From Pseudomonas sp. Q11 (lineage in GTDB: Bacteria; Pseudomonadota; Gammaproteobacteria; Pseudomonadales; Pseudomonadaceae), in assembly GCF_024494355.1 (NCBI RefSeq), contig NZ_JAKNQY010000014.1, forward strand, positions 62,001-126,000: 64,000 nucleotides of DNA, written 5' to 3'. The stretch's first letter is position 1. Each line of letters starts with the position of its first letter. Positions 35,006 through 46,945 of this stretch are shown piece by piece. Made by a program: the position numbers and the translations under genes. The notes beneath the pieces were generated by a model. The model had not been told where the DNA came from. It saw nothing but the letters and a program-made list of their open reading frames with translations, and searched no databases.

Positions 35006-36100
35006 TTAAAGAACTGCTTTGGGGTAGGAACCCAGCACCTTGAGTGCCACTGCTTCCTGACTGATTTTTTCCAGCACACCTTTTACCAGTGGATCGCGGT
35101 GGTGGCCGACAAAATCGATGAAAAACACGTAGGTCCATTTACCGCTGCGCGACGGACGGGTCTCGATCCGTGTCAGATCGATGCCATTGTCATGGAACGG
35201 CACCAGCAGCTCATGGAGCGCGCCGGGTTTGTTGCTCATGGAGACGATGATCGACGTCTTGTCGTCGCCGGTCGGCGGCACTTCCTGGCTGCCAATCATC
35301 AGGAATCGCGTGGAGTTGTCCGGGCGATCCTCGATTTTTTCCGCCAGGCGGGTCAGGCCGTAGAGGCCGGCCGCCATGTCGCCAGCAATCGCCGCTGAGT
35401 TCCATTCACCCTTGACCCGCTTGGCCGCCTCGGCGTTGCTGGACACCGCCACGCGCTCGACATTCGGATAATGGGCATCCAGCCACTTGCGGCACTGGGC
35501 CAGGGACTGGGCGTGGGAGTAGATCCGGCTGATGCTGTCGGTCTTGGTGTTCTCTCCCACCAGCAGGTGATGGTGGATGCGCAGCTCGACTTCGCCGCAG
35601 ATCACCATGTCGTGCTCAAGGAAACTGTCCAGCGTGTGGTTGACCGCACCTTCGGTGGAGTTTTCCACCGGCACCACGCCGAAATTCACCGCGCCCGCCG
35701 CCACTTCGCGGAAGACTTCGTCGATGGCCGCCATCGGCTTGCTGATCACGGCGTGGCCGAAATGCTTCATGGCGGCAGCTTGGGTGAAGGTGCCTTCAGG
35801 GCCCAGGTAAGCGACTTTCAACGGCTGCTCGAGGGCCAGGCACGAAGACATGATTTCGCGGAACAACCGCGCCATTTCTTCATTGCCCAGAGGCCCCTTG
35901 TTGCGCTCCATGACGCGCTTGAGTACCTGCGCCTCACGTTCCGGGCGATAGAACACCGGTACTTCGCCTTCGGCCAGGGAGGCCATTTTCACCCGTGCCA
36001 CTTCCTGGGCGCAGCGCGCGCGCTCGCTGATCAGTTCCAGGACCTTTTCGTCCAGGGCATCGATGCGCAGGCGCAGCGCCTTGAGTTCTTGCTCAGACAT
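35006..36100 (-). CDS. pheA: Chorismate mutase / prephenate dehydratase (P-protein)
   Basis: Bifunctional enzyme of phenylalanine synthesis, 364 residues. The N-terminal AroQ chorismate mutase domain (about 1-90) starts MSEQELKALRLRIDALDEKV. The prephenate dehydratase domain begins at VAYLGPEGTFTQAAAMKHFG and includes NSTEGAVNHTLD and NSTRFLMIG. A C-terminal ACT domain (GALHELLVPF, ETRPSRSGKWTYVFFID) mediates phenylalanine feedback. The ATG at 36100 shares its A with the serC stop (TGATG), so translation is coupled; the frame runs further upstream but only through serC sequence. Confidence 0.97.
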   Translation of the reverse strand: MSEQELKALRLRIDALDEKVLELISERARCAQEVARVKMASLAEGEVPVFYRPEREAQVLKRVMERNKGPLGNEEMARLFREIMSSCLALEQPLKVAYLGPEGTFTQAAAMKHFGHAVISKPMAAIDEVFREVAAGAVNFGVVPVENSTEGAVNHTLDSFLEHDMVICGEVELRIHHHLLVGENTKTDSISRIYSHAQSLAQCRKWLDAHYPNVERVAVSSNAEAAKRVKGEWNSAAIAGDMAAGLYGLTRLAEKIEDRPDNSTRFLMIGSQEVPPTGDDKTSIIVSMSNKPGALHELLVPFHDNGIDLTRIETRPSRSGKWTYVFFIDFVGHHRDPLVKGVLEKISQEAVALKVLGSYPKAVL

Positions 36101-37185
36101 CAACCATGTTCCTTCTCGAACTCTGCCATGTAGGAAATCAGCGCATTGACCGCGTTGATATCGACGGCGTTGTAGATGGAAGCGCGCATGCCGCCGACCG
36201 AACGGTGGCCCTTGAGATTCAGCAGCCCGCGCTCGTCGGCACCGGCCAGGAATGGCTTGTCGAGACGATCGTCGGCCAGGCGGAACGGTACGTTCATCCA
36301 CGAACGATCAGTCTTGTTGATCGGGTTGCTGTAGAGGCCGCTGGCATCAATGAAGTCATAGAGCGTGCGCTGCTTCACTTCGTTGAGCTTGCCGATGGCC
36401 TCGACACCGCCCTGCTCTTTCAGCCACTCGAATACCAGGCCAGACAGGTACCAGGCCAGGGTCGGCGGGGTGTTGTACATCGAGCCGTTGTCGGCGGCGA
36501 CCTTGTAGTTGAGCATGGTCGGGCACAAGGAACGGGCGCGTCCCAGCAGGTCTTCGCGAATGATGTTGACCAGGATGCCGCTGGGACCGATGTTCTTCTG
36601 GGCGCCGGCGTAGATCATGCCGAAACGGGAAACATCCACAGGGCGCGACAGGATGTCCGAAGACATGTCAGCCACCAATGGCACGTCGCCAGTTTCCGGA
36701 ATCCAGTTGAATTCCAGGCCGCCGATGGTTTCGTTCGGCGCGTAATGAACGTAGGCCGCATCCTTGGACAGGTTCCACTCGTTCTGGCCGGGAATGGCGA
36801 AATAGTCGTAGGGCTTGGCGCTGGCCGCGACATTGACGTGGCCGTAGCGCGAGGCTTCTTCGATGGCTTTCTGCGACCAGATCCCGGTGTCGATGTAGTC
36901 GGCCTTGCCGCTTTCGGGCAGCAGGTTCAGCGGAATCTGCGCGAACTGCTGGCTGGCGCCGCCCTGCAGGAACAGCACTTTGTAGTTGGAGGGGATGTTC
37001 AGCAGATCACGCAAGTCCTGCTCGGCCTTGGTGGCAATGGACACGAACTCATCGCTGCGATGGCTCATTTCCATGACGGACAGGCCCTTGCCATGCCAGT
37101 CGAGAAGTTCACCTTGGGCACGCTTCAGGACCGCTTCAGGAAGCGCCGCCGGGCCGGCACAGAAGTTATAGGCTCTCTTGCTCAC
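36100..37185 (-). CDS. serC: Phosphoserine aminotransferase
   Basis: PLP enzyme making 3-phosphoserine for serine synthesis and 4-phosphohydroxythreonine for vitamin B6. The protein has 361 residues from the GTG at 37185 (then SKRAYNFCAGPAALPEAVL), the normal family length. A further in-frame start at 37215 adds ten unrelated residues. The PLP lysine lies in AGAQKNIGPSG; LFLQGGASQQFAQIPLNLLP and RSVGGMRASIYNA are conserved segments. It is the first gene of the serC-pheA-hisC-tyrA/aroA-cmk series. Confidence 0.97.
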   Translation of the reverse strand: MSKRAYNFCAGPAALPEAVLKRAQGELLDWHGKGLSVMEMSHRSDEFVSIATKAEQDLRDLLNIPSNYKVLFLQGGASQQFAQIPLNLLPESGKADYIDTGIWSQKAIEEASRYGHVNVAASAKPYDYFAIPGQNEWNLSKDAAYVHYAPNETIGGLEFNWIPETGDVPLVADMSSDILSRPVDVSRFGMIYAGAQKNIGPSGILVNIIREDLLGRARSLCPTMLNYKVAADNGSMYNTPPTLAWYLSGLVFEWLKEQGGVEAIGKLNEVKQRTLYDFIDASGLYSNPINKTDRSWMNVPFRLADDRLDKPFLAGADERGLLNLKGHRSVGGMRASIYNAVDINAVNALISYMAEFEKEHG

Positions 37186-37272
37186 ATCCAATCTCGCTCT
37201 GATCTGGGGGTTCACGCAATGAATACGGTATCAGGTGGTGCGCACTGTGGGCCTAGGGTGGAGAAGCAAAGG

Positions 37273-37396
37273 TGTGGGAGCAAGGCTTGCCCGCGATAGC
37301 AGACTGTCATTCACCATTGATGTTGACTGGTCTAGCGCCATCGCGGGCAAGCCTTGCTCCCACAAGCCTTGCTCCCACACAAGCCTTGCTCTCACA
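37273..37396. repeat. REP pair with extra tandem half-sites between serC and gyrA
   Basis: 37273-37362 is an inverted REP pair. Two extra copies of the right half, AAGCCTTGCTCCCACA-like, follow in tandem, the last one with a C-to-T change. The pattern resembles the larger array at 1948-2275. Confidence 0.8.
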
Positions 37397-37439
37397 AAGC
37401 TGCAATTTGATACGAAATTTCAAACGGGACAAACAACAA

Positions 37440-37463
37440 GGGGGCGAATCTTCATCCGCCCCC
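37440..37463 (-). terminator. Terminator after gyrA
   Basis: Stem GGGGGCG / CGCCCCC with a ten-base loop; on the minus strand it is followed by TTGTTGTTTGT. It starts 11 bp past the gyrA stop. Confidence 0.8.
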
Positions 37464-37474
37464 TGCATGTCCGC

Positions 37475-40138
<2,664 letters not shown>

Positions 40139-40585
40139 GAGAAGCCTGATTCCTTTTTCTGGTGAAACCTCGTCACATCCAGATGGGACGAACGAAGCTC
40201 GCCGCTGCAGAACAAGTGCCATGCAGCGACTTACGACAAATCAACGAGTTATGCCATGGATCTGCGCAGTAAAGGCTACCTCGCGAGGCAGCCCTGGAAA
40301 CCGCCGGATGTTATCACAAGAGCCGCCACGCACCTATCCCCCTGATGCGCATGGAGCATAGTTAGTTGACCGGTGACAGGCTGATATGGGACGAGAGGGG
40401 CTTAGAGGCTTGCTGAAAGCAGATTCGAGGTTCAATTCAGGCTCATTTGCTGGCTTTCAGGGCCTCATCGCGAGCAGGCTCGCTCCCACAGGGGATCTGT
40501 GTATGCCTGAAACTCCGGTCACAACACCGATCCAATGTGGGAGCGAGCCTGCTCGCGATAGCGATATACCTGACAACGACCCCTC
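40139..40585. other. Intergenic region mtnA / gyrA with REP pair
   Basis: A 447-bp gene-free region. It holds the gyrA promoter and leader (not resolved by eye) and a REP pair at 40463-40560 directly after the mtnA stop. No gene is supported. Confidence 0.6.
40463..40560. repeat. REP pair
   Basis: Inverted copies of the CCTCATCGCGAGCAGGCTCG type, with about 40 bp between them. Confidence 0.88.
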
Positions 40586-41662
40586 TCAATGCAACCGCTT
40601 GCGACACATCAACTGCGCCATCTTCGCCATGTCCGGGCGCTCGACGATGCCTTTTTCGGTGACAATGGCGTCGATCAGGTCCGCCGGGGTGACGTCGAAC
40701 ACCGGGTTGAAGGCATCCACATCCGCCCCGACCCGCTTGCCGCCAACCTCCAGCAGTTCGCGCCCGTCACGCTCTTCGATCGGAATGTCTTCGCCGCTGG
40801 CCAGGTTCATGTCGATGGTCGAACTCGGCGCCACCACCATGAAGCGCACACCGTGGTGCATGGCGCAGACCGCCAGTTGATAGGTACCGATCTTGTTCGC
40901 CACGTCGCCATTGGCCGTGATGCGGTCGGCGCCGACGATCACCCAGGTCACGCCCTTGGTCTTCATGATGTGGGCGGCGGCGGAATCGGCATTGAGGGTC
41001 ACCGGGATGCCTTCATTGGCCAGCTCCCACGCGGTGAGGCGCGAGCCTTGCAGCCACGGACGGGTTTCGTCGGCGTAGACCCGCTCGACCATACCCTCGA
41101 GGAACGCCCCCCGGATCACCCCAAGCGCCGTGCCAAAGCCGCCGGTGGCCAGGGCACCCGTGTTGCAATGGGTCAGGATGGCCTGGGCGTTGCCCTGATG
41201 CTTGCGGATCAGGTCGACACCCAACTGAGCCATGGTCAGGTTGGCTTCGCGGTCGCTTTCATGGATTGCGACGGCTTCGGCCTCAAGGGCCGCCAGCGGT
41301 TCAGCATGCTCTTTCAAGCGCCCCAGCCGGTCACGCATCCGGTCCAGTGCCCAGAACAGGTTCACCGCCGTCGGCCGGGAGTCGGCCAGCAGGGCAAAAT
41401 CGGCTTCCAGCGCCGCCTGCCAGTCCCCACCCTCGGCCACCCGAGCCCGCGCTGCCAGCACCACGCCATAGGCCGCGCTGATGCCAATGGCGGGCGCGCC
41501 ACGCACCACCATCGAGCGAATAGCCTCGGCCACGCCGGCCGCCGAGGTATAGGCGATCCAGGTTTCCTCGAACGGCAAAATACGCTGATCCAACAGATAG
41601 AGGGCGCCATCACGCCAATCGATGGCCTTCACCTTCTCCGCAGCCAACAGTCGATCGCGCAT
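40586..41662 (-). CDS. mtnA: S-methyl-5-thioribose-1-phosphate isomerase
   Basis: Methionine-salvage enzyme that converts methylthioribose-1-phosphate to methylthioribulose-1-phosphate. It is a 358-residue protein of the eIF2B-like fold. Conserved segments are SMVVRGAPAIGISAAYG, THCNTGALATGGFGTALG with the catalytic cysteine, and GADRITANGDVANKIGTY with the catalytic aspartate. The start MRDRLLAAEKVKAIDW (ATG at 41662) fits relatives. It is divergent from mtaD, the next enzyme group in the same salvage route; only about 106 bp separate them. Confidence 0.97.
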   Translation of the reverse strand: MRDRLLAAEKVKAIDWRDGALYLLDQRILPFEETWIAYTSAAGVAEAIRSMVVRGAPAIGISAAYGVVLAARARVAEGGDWQAALEADFALLADSRPTAVNLFWALDRMRDRLGRLKEHAEPLAALEAEAVAIHESDREANLTMAQLGVDLIRKHQGNAQAILTHCNTGALATGGFGTALGVIRGAFLEGMVERVYADETRPWLQGSRLTAWELANEGIPVTLNADSAAAHIMKTKGVTWVIVGADRITANGDVANKIGTYQLAVCAMHHGVRFMVVAPSSTIDMNLASGEDIPIEERDGRELLEVGGKRVGADVDAFNPVFDVTPADLIDAIVTEKGIVERPDMAKMAQLMCRKRLH

Positions 41663-41768
41663 CCCACACCCCGCACTCATGAACAAAAGCCGCCGATTAT
41701 AGCGATCCCTCCGCGAAGACGCTCGGGTATACTTCGCCATCCTTTATACGCCATGGAACCGTTCCACG

Positions 41769-43100
41769 ATGCCCAAGCCAGCCGTTGCGCTCGACTTATT
41801 ATTGCTGCCGACCTGGTTGGTGCCTGTCGAACCCGCCGGTGTCGTGCTCAAGGATCATGGCCTGGGCATCCGCGACGGCTGCATCGTGTTCATCGGCCCG
41901 CGGGCAGAAGCCCTGAAGTGTGACGCAGCCCAGGTCCGCGAACTGCCGGGCATGCTCCTCAGCCCCGGATTGATCAACGCCCACGGGCATGCGGCGATGA
42001 CTCTGTTCCGCGGCTTGGCCGACGACCTGCCCTTAATGACCTGGCTCGAACAACACATCTGGCCGGCCGAGGGCAAATGGGTCGATGAAGAGTTTGTCCG
42101 CGACGGCACCGACCTGGCGATCGCCGAGCAGCTCAAGGGCGGCATCACATGCTTCTCGGACATGTATTTTTACCCCAAGGTTGCCAGCGAGCGTGTGCAT
42201 AACAGCGGTATCCGCGCGCAAATCGCCATTCCGATCCTCGATTTTCCGATTCCCGGTGCCGCCAGCGCCGACGATGCCATTCGTCAGGGCATCGAATTGT
42301 TTGGCGACCTCAAGCATCATCCACGGATCAAAGTAGCATTCGGCCCCCATGCGCCCTACACCGTCGGTGATGAAAATCTGGAGAAAATCCGGGTGATCGC
42401 CGAGGAGCTGGACGCGGCCATCCATATGCACGTTCACGAAACCGCCTTCGAAGTGCAGCAGGCTGTGGATAACACCGGCGAGCGGCCCATGGCCCGACTG
42501 GGGCGCCTGGGCCTGCTGGGGCCACGCTTTCAGGCGGTGCACATGACTCAGGTCAGCGATGAAGACCAGGCTTTGCTGGTAGAAAGCAACTGCAGCGTGA
42601 TCCATTGCCCGGAATCGAACATGAAGCTGGCCAGCGGTTTCTGCCCGGTGGAGCGCCTGTGGCAGGCCGGGGTCAATGTCGCGGTCGGTACTGACGGGGC
42701 AGCGAGCAACAACGATCTGGACCTGCTGGGTGAAACTCGCACCGCCGCGTTGCTGGCCAAGGCCGTCGCCGGTTCAGCCACGGCCTTGGACGCCCACCGG
42801 GCGTTGCGCATGGCCACGCTCAATGGCGCCCGGGCACTGGGCATCGAAGCGACGGTCGGCTCGCTGGAAGTCGGCAAGGCCGCTGACCTGGTGGCCTTTG
42901 ACTTGTCGGGGCTGGCCCAGCAGCCGGTCTATGACCCGGTGTCGCAACTGATCTACGCCACCGGTCGCGACTGCGTGAAACATCTGTGGGTGGCCGGCAA
43001 GCCCTTGCTTGAGGACGGCCGCCTGACCCGCCTGGACGAATCGCAGCTCAGTGCCACGGCACAGGCATGGGGTCGTCGCATCAGCGGCCACAACGAATAA
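41769..43100 (+). CDS. mtaD: 5-methylthioadenosine / S-adenosylhomocysteine deaminase
   Basis: Amidohydrolase-family deaminase of 443 residues that converts methylthioadenosine (and S-adenosylhomocysteine) to the inosine form. In Pseudomonas this precedes phosphorolysis to methylthioribose-1-phosphate, the MtnA substrate. Metal ligands are visible in INAHGHAAMTLFRG, MHVHETAFEV, and GTDGAASNNDLDLLGE. The divergent mtnA supports the salvage role. The alternative name is TRZ/ATZ family hydrolase. Confidence 0.93.
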   Translation: MPKPAVALDLLLLPTWLVPVEPAGVVLKDHGLGIRDGCIVFIGPRAEALKCDAAQVRELPGMLLSPGLINAHGHAAMTLFRGLADDLPLMTWLEQHIWPAEGKWVDEEFVRDGTDLAIAEQLKGGITCFSDMYFYPKVASERVHNSGIRAQIAIPILDFPIPGAASADDAIRQGIELFGDLKHHPRIKVAFGPHAPYTVGDENLEKIRVIAEELDAAIHMHVHETAFEVQQAVDNTGERPMARLGRLGLLGPRFQAVHMTQVSDEDQALLVESNCSVIHCPESNMKLASGFCPVERLWQAGVNVAVGTDGAASNNDLDLLGETRTAALLAKAVAGSATALDAHRALRMATLNGARALGIEATVGSLEVGKAADLVAFDLSGLAQQPVYDPVSQLIYATGRDCVKHLWVAGKPLLEDGRLTRLDESQLSATAQAWGRRISGHNE

Positions 43101-43161
43101 CCCGGTCCCTTGAGCCACGGCTCGGGGCCTACGATTTTTCAAGTTTTTCGAGGATCTGTAC

Positions 43162-43860
43162 ATGAGCAACGTCGACCACGCCGAAATCGCCAAATTCGAA
43201 GCCCTGGCCCATCGCTGGTGGGACCGTGAAAGCGAATTCAAACCGCTGCACGACATCAACCCGCTGCGGGTCAACTGGATTGACGAACGGGTCAACCTTG
43301 CCGGCAAGAAAGTGCTCGATGTCGGCTGCGGCGGCGGCATCCTCAGCGAAGCCATGGCCCAGCGCGGGGCGACGGTGATGGGCATCGACATGGGCGAAGC
43401 GCCGCTGGCGGTTGCGCAACTGCATCAACTGGAATCCGGCGTCAGTGTGGAATACCGGCAGACCACCGCCGAAGCCCTGGCCGAGGAAATGCCCGAACAG
43501 TTCGATGTAGTCACCTGCCTGGAAATGCTCGAACACGTGCCGGATCCGTCATCGGTCATTCGCGCGTGCTTTCGCATGGTCAAGCCCGGTGGCCAGGTGT
43601 TCTTCTCCACCATCAACCGCAATCCGAAGGCTTACCTGTTCGCCATCATCGGCGCCGAATACATCATGAAGCTGTTGCCACGTGGCACTCACGATTTCAA
43701 GAAATTCATCCGGCCTTCGGAGTTGGGCGCCTGGAGCCGCATGGCCGGGCTGACCGTCAAAGACATCATTGGCTTGACGTACAACCCGCTGACCAAGCAC
43801 TACAAGCTGGCCGCCGACGTTGACGTCAACTACATGATCCAGACCTTGCGCGAGGAGTAA
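43162..43860 (+). CDS. ubiG: Ubiquinone biosynthesis O-methyltransferase UbiG
   Basis: SAM-dependent enzyme performing both O-methylations in ubiquinone synthesis. The 232-residue protein has SAM motif I (VLDVGCGGGILSEAMA), the later CLEMLEHVPDPSSVI, and the C-terminal GLTYNPLTKHYKL signature. GAGGA lies upstream of the ATG. It is followed four bases later by mupP, an arrangement kept in Pseudomonas. Confidence 0.98.
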   Translation: MSNVDHAEIAKFEALAHRWWDRESEFKPLHDINPLRVNWIDERVNLAGKKVLDVGCGGGILSEAMAQRGATVMGIDMGEAPLAVAQLHQLESGVSVEYRQTTAEALAEEMPEQFDVVTCLEMLEHVPDPSSVIRACFRMVKPGGQVFFSTINRNPKAYLFAIIGAEYIMKLLPRGTHDFKKFIRPSELGAWSRMAGLTVKDIIGLTYNPLTKHYKLAADVDVNYMIQTLREE

Positions 43861-43864
43861 GTCG

Positions 43865-44536
43865 ATGCGTCTCAAAGCGGTTCTCTTCGACATGGACGGC
43901 ACGCTGCTCGACACCGCGCCGGACTTCATCGCCATCTGCCAGGCCATGCGTGCCGACCGTGGCTTGCCACCGATCAACACGCAACATATTCGCGACGAGA
44001 TTTCCGGTGGCGCCCGGGCGATGGTCGCGGTGACCTTTTCCATGGACCCTGAATCGCCGGGCTTCGAGGAGCTGCGCCAGGAATTCCTCGACCGCTACCT
44101 CAAGGGGTGCGCGGTCCACAGCCATCTGTTTGACGGCATGGCCCAGGTGCTGGCCGACATTGAAGCGGCCAACCTGATCTGGGGGGTGGTCACCAACAAA
44201 CCGGTGCGCTTCGCGGAGCCAATAATGCAGCAACTGGGCCTGGCCGAGCGCTCGAAAGTGCTGATCTGCCCTGACCATGTAAAAAACAGCAAGCCGGACC
44301 CGGAGCCGCTGACCCTGGCGTGCAAGATGCTCGACCTGGACCCGGCCAGCGTATTGTTCGTGGGCGACGACCTGCGGGACATCGAGTCCGGTCGCAGCGC
44401 CGGCACCCGGACTTGCGCGGTGACCTACGGCTACATTCATCCGGACGACAACCCGAAACATTGGGGCGCGGATGTCGTGATCGACCACCCCTCGGCGCTG
44501 CGTGAAGTGCTGGATAACGCGTTGTGCAGTTGCTGA
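43865..44536 (+). CDS. mupP: N-acetylmuramic acid 6-phosphate phosphatase MupP
   Basis: HAD-family phosphatase of 223 residues, formerly annotated as phosphoglycolate phosphatase. In Pseudomonas MupP dephosphorylates MurNAc-6-P in the peptidoglycan recycling route that bypasses de novo UDP-MurNAc synthesis (AnmK-MupP-AmgK-MurU). HAD motifs are LFDMDGTLLDTA with Asp9 and Asp11, WGVVTNKP, and VGDDLRDIESG. Its ribosome-binding site GAGGAG overlaps the ubiG end, so the two are translated together. The assignment as MupP rather than Gph rests on this ubiG-linked position. Confidence 0.9.
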   Translation: MRLKAVLFDMDGTLLDTAPDFIAICQAMRADRGLPPINTQHIRDEISGGARAMVAVTFSMDPESPGFEELRQEFLDRYLKGCAVHSHLFDGMAQVLADIEAANLIWGVVTNKPVRFAEPIMQQLGLAERSKVLICPDHVKNSKPDPEPLTLACKMLDLDPASVLFVGDDLRDIESGRSAGTRTCAVTYGYIHPDDNPKHWGADVVIDHPSALREVLDNALCSC

Positions 44537-44546
44537 GCTGATCGCT

Positions 44547-44650
44547 CTTGTGGCGAGGGAGCTTGCTCCCGCTCGGCGGCGAAGCCGTCGCCAGTTGACT
44601 CAGTGACCGCTTCGCGGTCCAGCGGGAGCAAGCTCCCTCGCCACAAAAGC
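44547..44650. repeat. REP pair, second family
   Basis: Inverted copies of the GTGGCGAGGGAGCTTGCTCC type, distinct from the GTGGGAGC family. An inner palindrome of AAGCCGTCGCCAG and ACCGCTTCGCGGTC type fills the centre. Confidence 0.85.
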
Positions 44651-44711
44651 TCACTTGCCATGACAGTTCTGTGCCATAGGAACCGTGCTGCTTTAATTGT
44701 TGAGGTTTTTT

Positions 44712-45452
44712 ATGTTTGAGTATTCCGCCCGCCCCGACCTGCTCAATGGCCGGGTCATCCTGATCACCGGTGCCGGTCGCGGCATCGGCGCCGCAGTTGC
44801 CAAGGCCTATGCCGCCCACGGCGCTACCGTATTGCTGCTGGGCAAGACCGAAGCCAACCTGACCCAGGTCTACGATGAAATCGAAGCGGCCGGGCATCCA
44901 CAGCCGGCGGTGATTCCGTTCAACCTCGAAACTGCCCTGCCCCATCAGTACGATGAACTGGCGGCCATGATCGAAACCGAGTTCGGCCATCTGGACGGCC
45001 TGCTGCACAACGCCTCGATCATCGGCCCGCGTACGCCGCTGGAGCAATTGTCCGGCGAGAACTTCATGCGGGTGATGCAGGTGAACGTTAACGCCATGTT
45101 CATGCTCACCAGCACCTTGCTGCCGCTGCTCAAGCTGTCCAAGGACGCCTCCGTGGTATTCACCTCCAGCAGCGTCGGGCGTAAGGGACGGGCTTATTGG
45201 GGCGCTTATGGCGTCTCCAAGTTTGCCACCGAGGGGCTGATGCAAACCCTGGCCGACGAAGTCGAGACCGTCGCACCGATGCGCGCCAACAGCATCAACC
45301 CCGGGGCCACCCGCACCAGCATGCGCGCCCAGGCCTACCCGGGAGAAAACCCGCTCAACAACCCTACGCCTGAAGAAATCATGCCGATCTACCTGTACCT
45401 CATGGGGCCGGATAGCACAGGCATCAACGGTCAGGCTTTCAACGCCCAGTAA
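44712..45452 (+). CDS. yciK: YciK family short-chain dehydrogenase
   Basis: Classical SDR of 246 residues, with the cofactor motif TGAGRGIGAAVAK and the catalytic YGVSK (Tyr-x3-Lys) preceded by FTSSSVGRKGRAYWGA. The YciK subgroup begins with a short N-terminal part containing LLNGRVILITGAG. Substrate and physiological role are unknown. The ATG at 44712 has TGAGG six bases before it. It follows ubiG-mupP after a REP pair. Confidence 0.9.
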   Translation: MFEYSARPDLLNGRVILITGAGRGIGAAVAKAYAAHGATVLLLGKTEANLTQVYDEIEAAGHPQPAVIPFNLETALPHQYDELAAMIETEFGHLDGLLHNASIIGPRTPLEQLSGENFMRVMQVNVNAMFMLTSTLLPLLKLSKDASVVFTSSSVGRKGRAYWGAYGVSKFATEGLMQTLADEVETVAPMRANSINPGATRTSMRAQAYPGENPLNNPTPEEIMPIYLYLMGPDSTGINGQAFNAQ

Positions 45453-45813
45453 TTGCCCACCTTGGCGTCGCGCCGGTTTACCGTCGCGACGCCACTGACC
45501 CCGATGCGTAGCCAGGCGAACCGCCAAGCCCATGTCACCCAATGCCGGTGGGGCCTCGCCGCTTGAGGTCAATTCATTGATTTGCAATCGGTTTTTATTC
45601 TAATGAACCGAATGGCACGACTTTCGCTCTAAAGATCCTCAAACACGCCATGTTCGGCGGGTAATGGACGTTGAGATGAGACTTAGGCCTGCCGGGGTAA
45701 AGCGGACTAAACTCAAATCAGATGTCTTACGGGACTGAAGGAGCAGTACGACGCGCCGCCCAAAGCTGCCTCACCCAACCTGTCAGGACAGATTGCTTAG
45801 GGGCTCACGCCAT
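45453..45813. other. Intergenic region with a hairpin
   Basis: A 361-bp gene-free region. A perfect 10-bp stem TGGCGTCGCG / CGCGACGCCA (45463-45472 with 45485-45494) just after the yciK stop may end that operon although no U-tract follows. A 6-bp TCGGTT / AACCGA inverted repeat lies near 45590. The promoter of the following cyclase gene is not evident. Confidence 0.5.
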
Positions 45814-46740
45814 ATGAAAACGCCAACCCAGATCAACGCGATTGATTTCGACAGCGCCAAACTGCAGCGCCTGGGATTTGGCCAGCCATCACCACTGGTG
45901 GCACGCTCCGTCAATCTTTCGCAATTGCGCCAGCAACTGGGTCAGCAATTGCAGACCAGCCTGGAGCCGCAACGGATCCTGGGTCTGTTTTTCCGCGAGG
46001 TTCAGCGGCTGGTGCCTCTGGACGCGCTGATCTACCGGCACAGCCCCAGCGATCTGCGCCTGGAACTGGGGCAACGTGGGCATCACACCCTCACCTATAA
46101 CCTCAGCCATGAAGGCGAGTACTTGGGTGAACTGGTATTTCGCCGTAACCAGCGTTTCACCGAGACCGAACAAGCCGACCTTGAGTCAGTGTTGTCGACG
46201 CTGCTGTTTCCGTTGCGCAATGCTCTGCTCTACCGTGCCGCGACCCAAAGCGCCCTGCGTGACCCGCTGACCGGCACGGGCAACCGCATCGCCATGGACC
46301 AGACGCTGATCCGAGAAGTTGATATGGCCAAGCGTCATTTGCAACCGCTGTCACTGTTGATGCTGGACATCGATCACTTCAAGCGTGTCAATGACAGTCA
46401 TGGGCACGGTATCGGCGATGAGGTGTTGAAGGGTGTTGCCGAGGCCATCAAGAATCAGCTGCGCAATGTGGACATGGTGTTCAGGTTCGGCGGCGAAGAA
46501 TTCCTGATTCTGCTCTCGAACACCAGCCGGGACGCCGCGGCCTTGGTCGGAGAACGGTTGCGTCATGCCGCCCAGGCGCAGGATTATTTTGCCGCAGGCA
46601 CGAGGATCGAACTGACCGTCAGCCTGGGTTGCGCGACGCTGCTGCCGGGCGAGTCAGTCGAGAGCCTGCTGCGCAGGGCCGACAACGCGTTGTACGTGGC
46701 CAAACGCGAGGGTCGTAACCGGCTGGCGATGGCGGGGTGA
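45814..46740 (+). CDS. Diguanylate cyclase (GGDEF domain)
   Basis: Cytoplasmic protein of 308 residues. About 130 residues of GAF-like N-terminal sequence precede a complete GGDEF domain (NRIAMDQTLIREVD onward). The active-site motif is GGEEF at 226-230. An RxxD inhibitory site (RNVD, 217-220) lies five residues before it. It should therefore make cyclic di-GMP and be product-inhibited. No membrane helix or receiver domain was seen. The ATG at 45814 is preferred to a TTG at 45793. It is followed by a convergent undA. Confidence 0.92.
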   Translation: MKTPTQINAIDFDSAKLQRLGFGQPSPLVARSVNLSQLRQQLGQQLQTSLEPQRILGLFFREVQRLVPLDALIYRHSPSDLRLELGQRGHHTLTYNLSHEGEYLGELVFRRNQRFTETEQADLESVLSTLLFPLRNALLYRAATQSALRDPLTGTGNRIAMDQTLIREVDMAKRHLQPLSLLMLDIDHFKRVNDSHGHGIGDEVLKGVAEAIKNQLRNVDMVFRFGGEEFLILLSNTSRDAAALVGERLRHAAQAQDYFAAGTRIELTVSLGCATLLPGESVESLLRRADNALYVAKREGRNRLAMAG

Positions 46741-46766
46741 AAACCAGTGTTGAATGTGCCGCCGTC

Positions 46767-46927
46767 ATCGCGGGCAAGCCTTGCTCCCACATTGGTTTTT
46801 CAGGGTTAACCGATTCGGTATCCACCGCAAATACCCTTGTGGGAGCGAGCCTGCTCGCGATGGCGATCAGACAGTCAACCTCCCCGTTGACTGTCCAGAC
46901 CCCTTCGCGAGCACGCTCGCTCCCACA
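46767..46927. repeat. Three REP elements
   Basis: Single REPs of the GTGGGAGC family at 46767-46791, 46839-46861 and 46903-46927, alternating in orientation. They lie between the cyclase and undA, whose 3' ends converge. Confidence 0.85.
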
Positions 46928-46945
46928 TGGGTTGGCTATCGGGTA

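Noticed and set aside
43865..44536. Phosphoglycolate phosphatase (Gph) label
   Set aside because: The HAD motifs fit both, but the gene directly follows ubiG, the position of mupP in Pseudomonas, so MupP is preferred.
45463..45494. Perfect 10-bp hairpin after yciK as intrinsic terminator
   Set aside because: No U-tract follows on either strand. It is kept only as a hairpin in the intergenic description.
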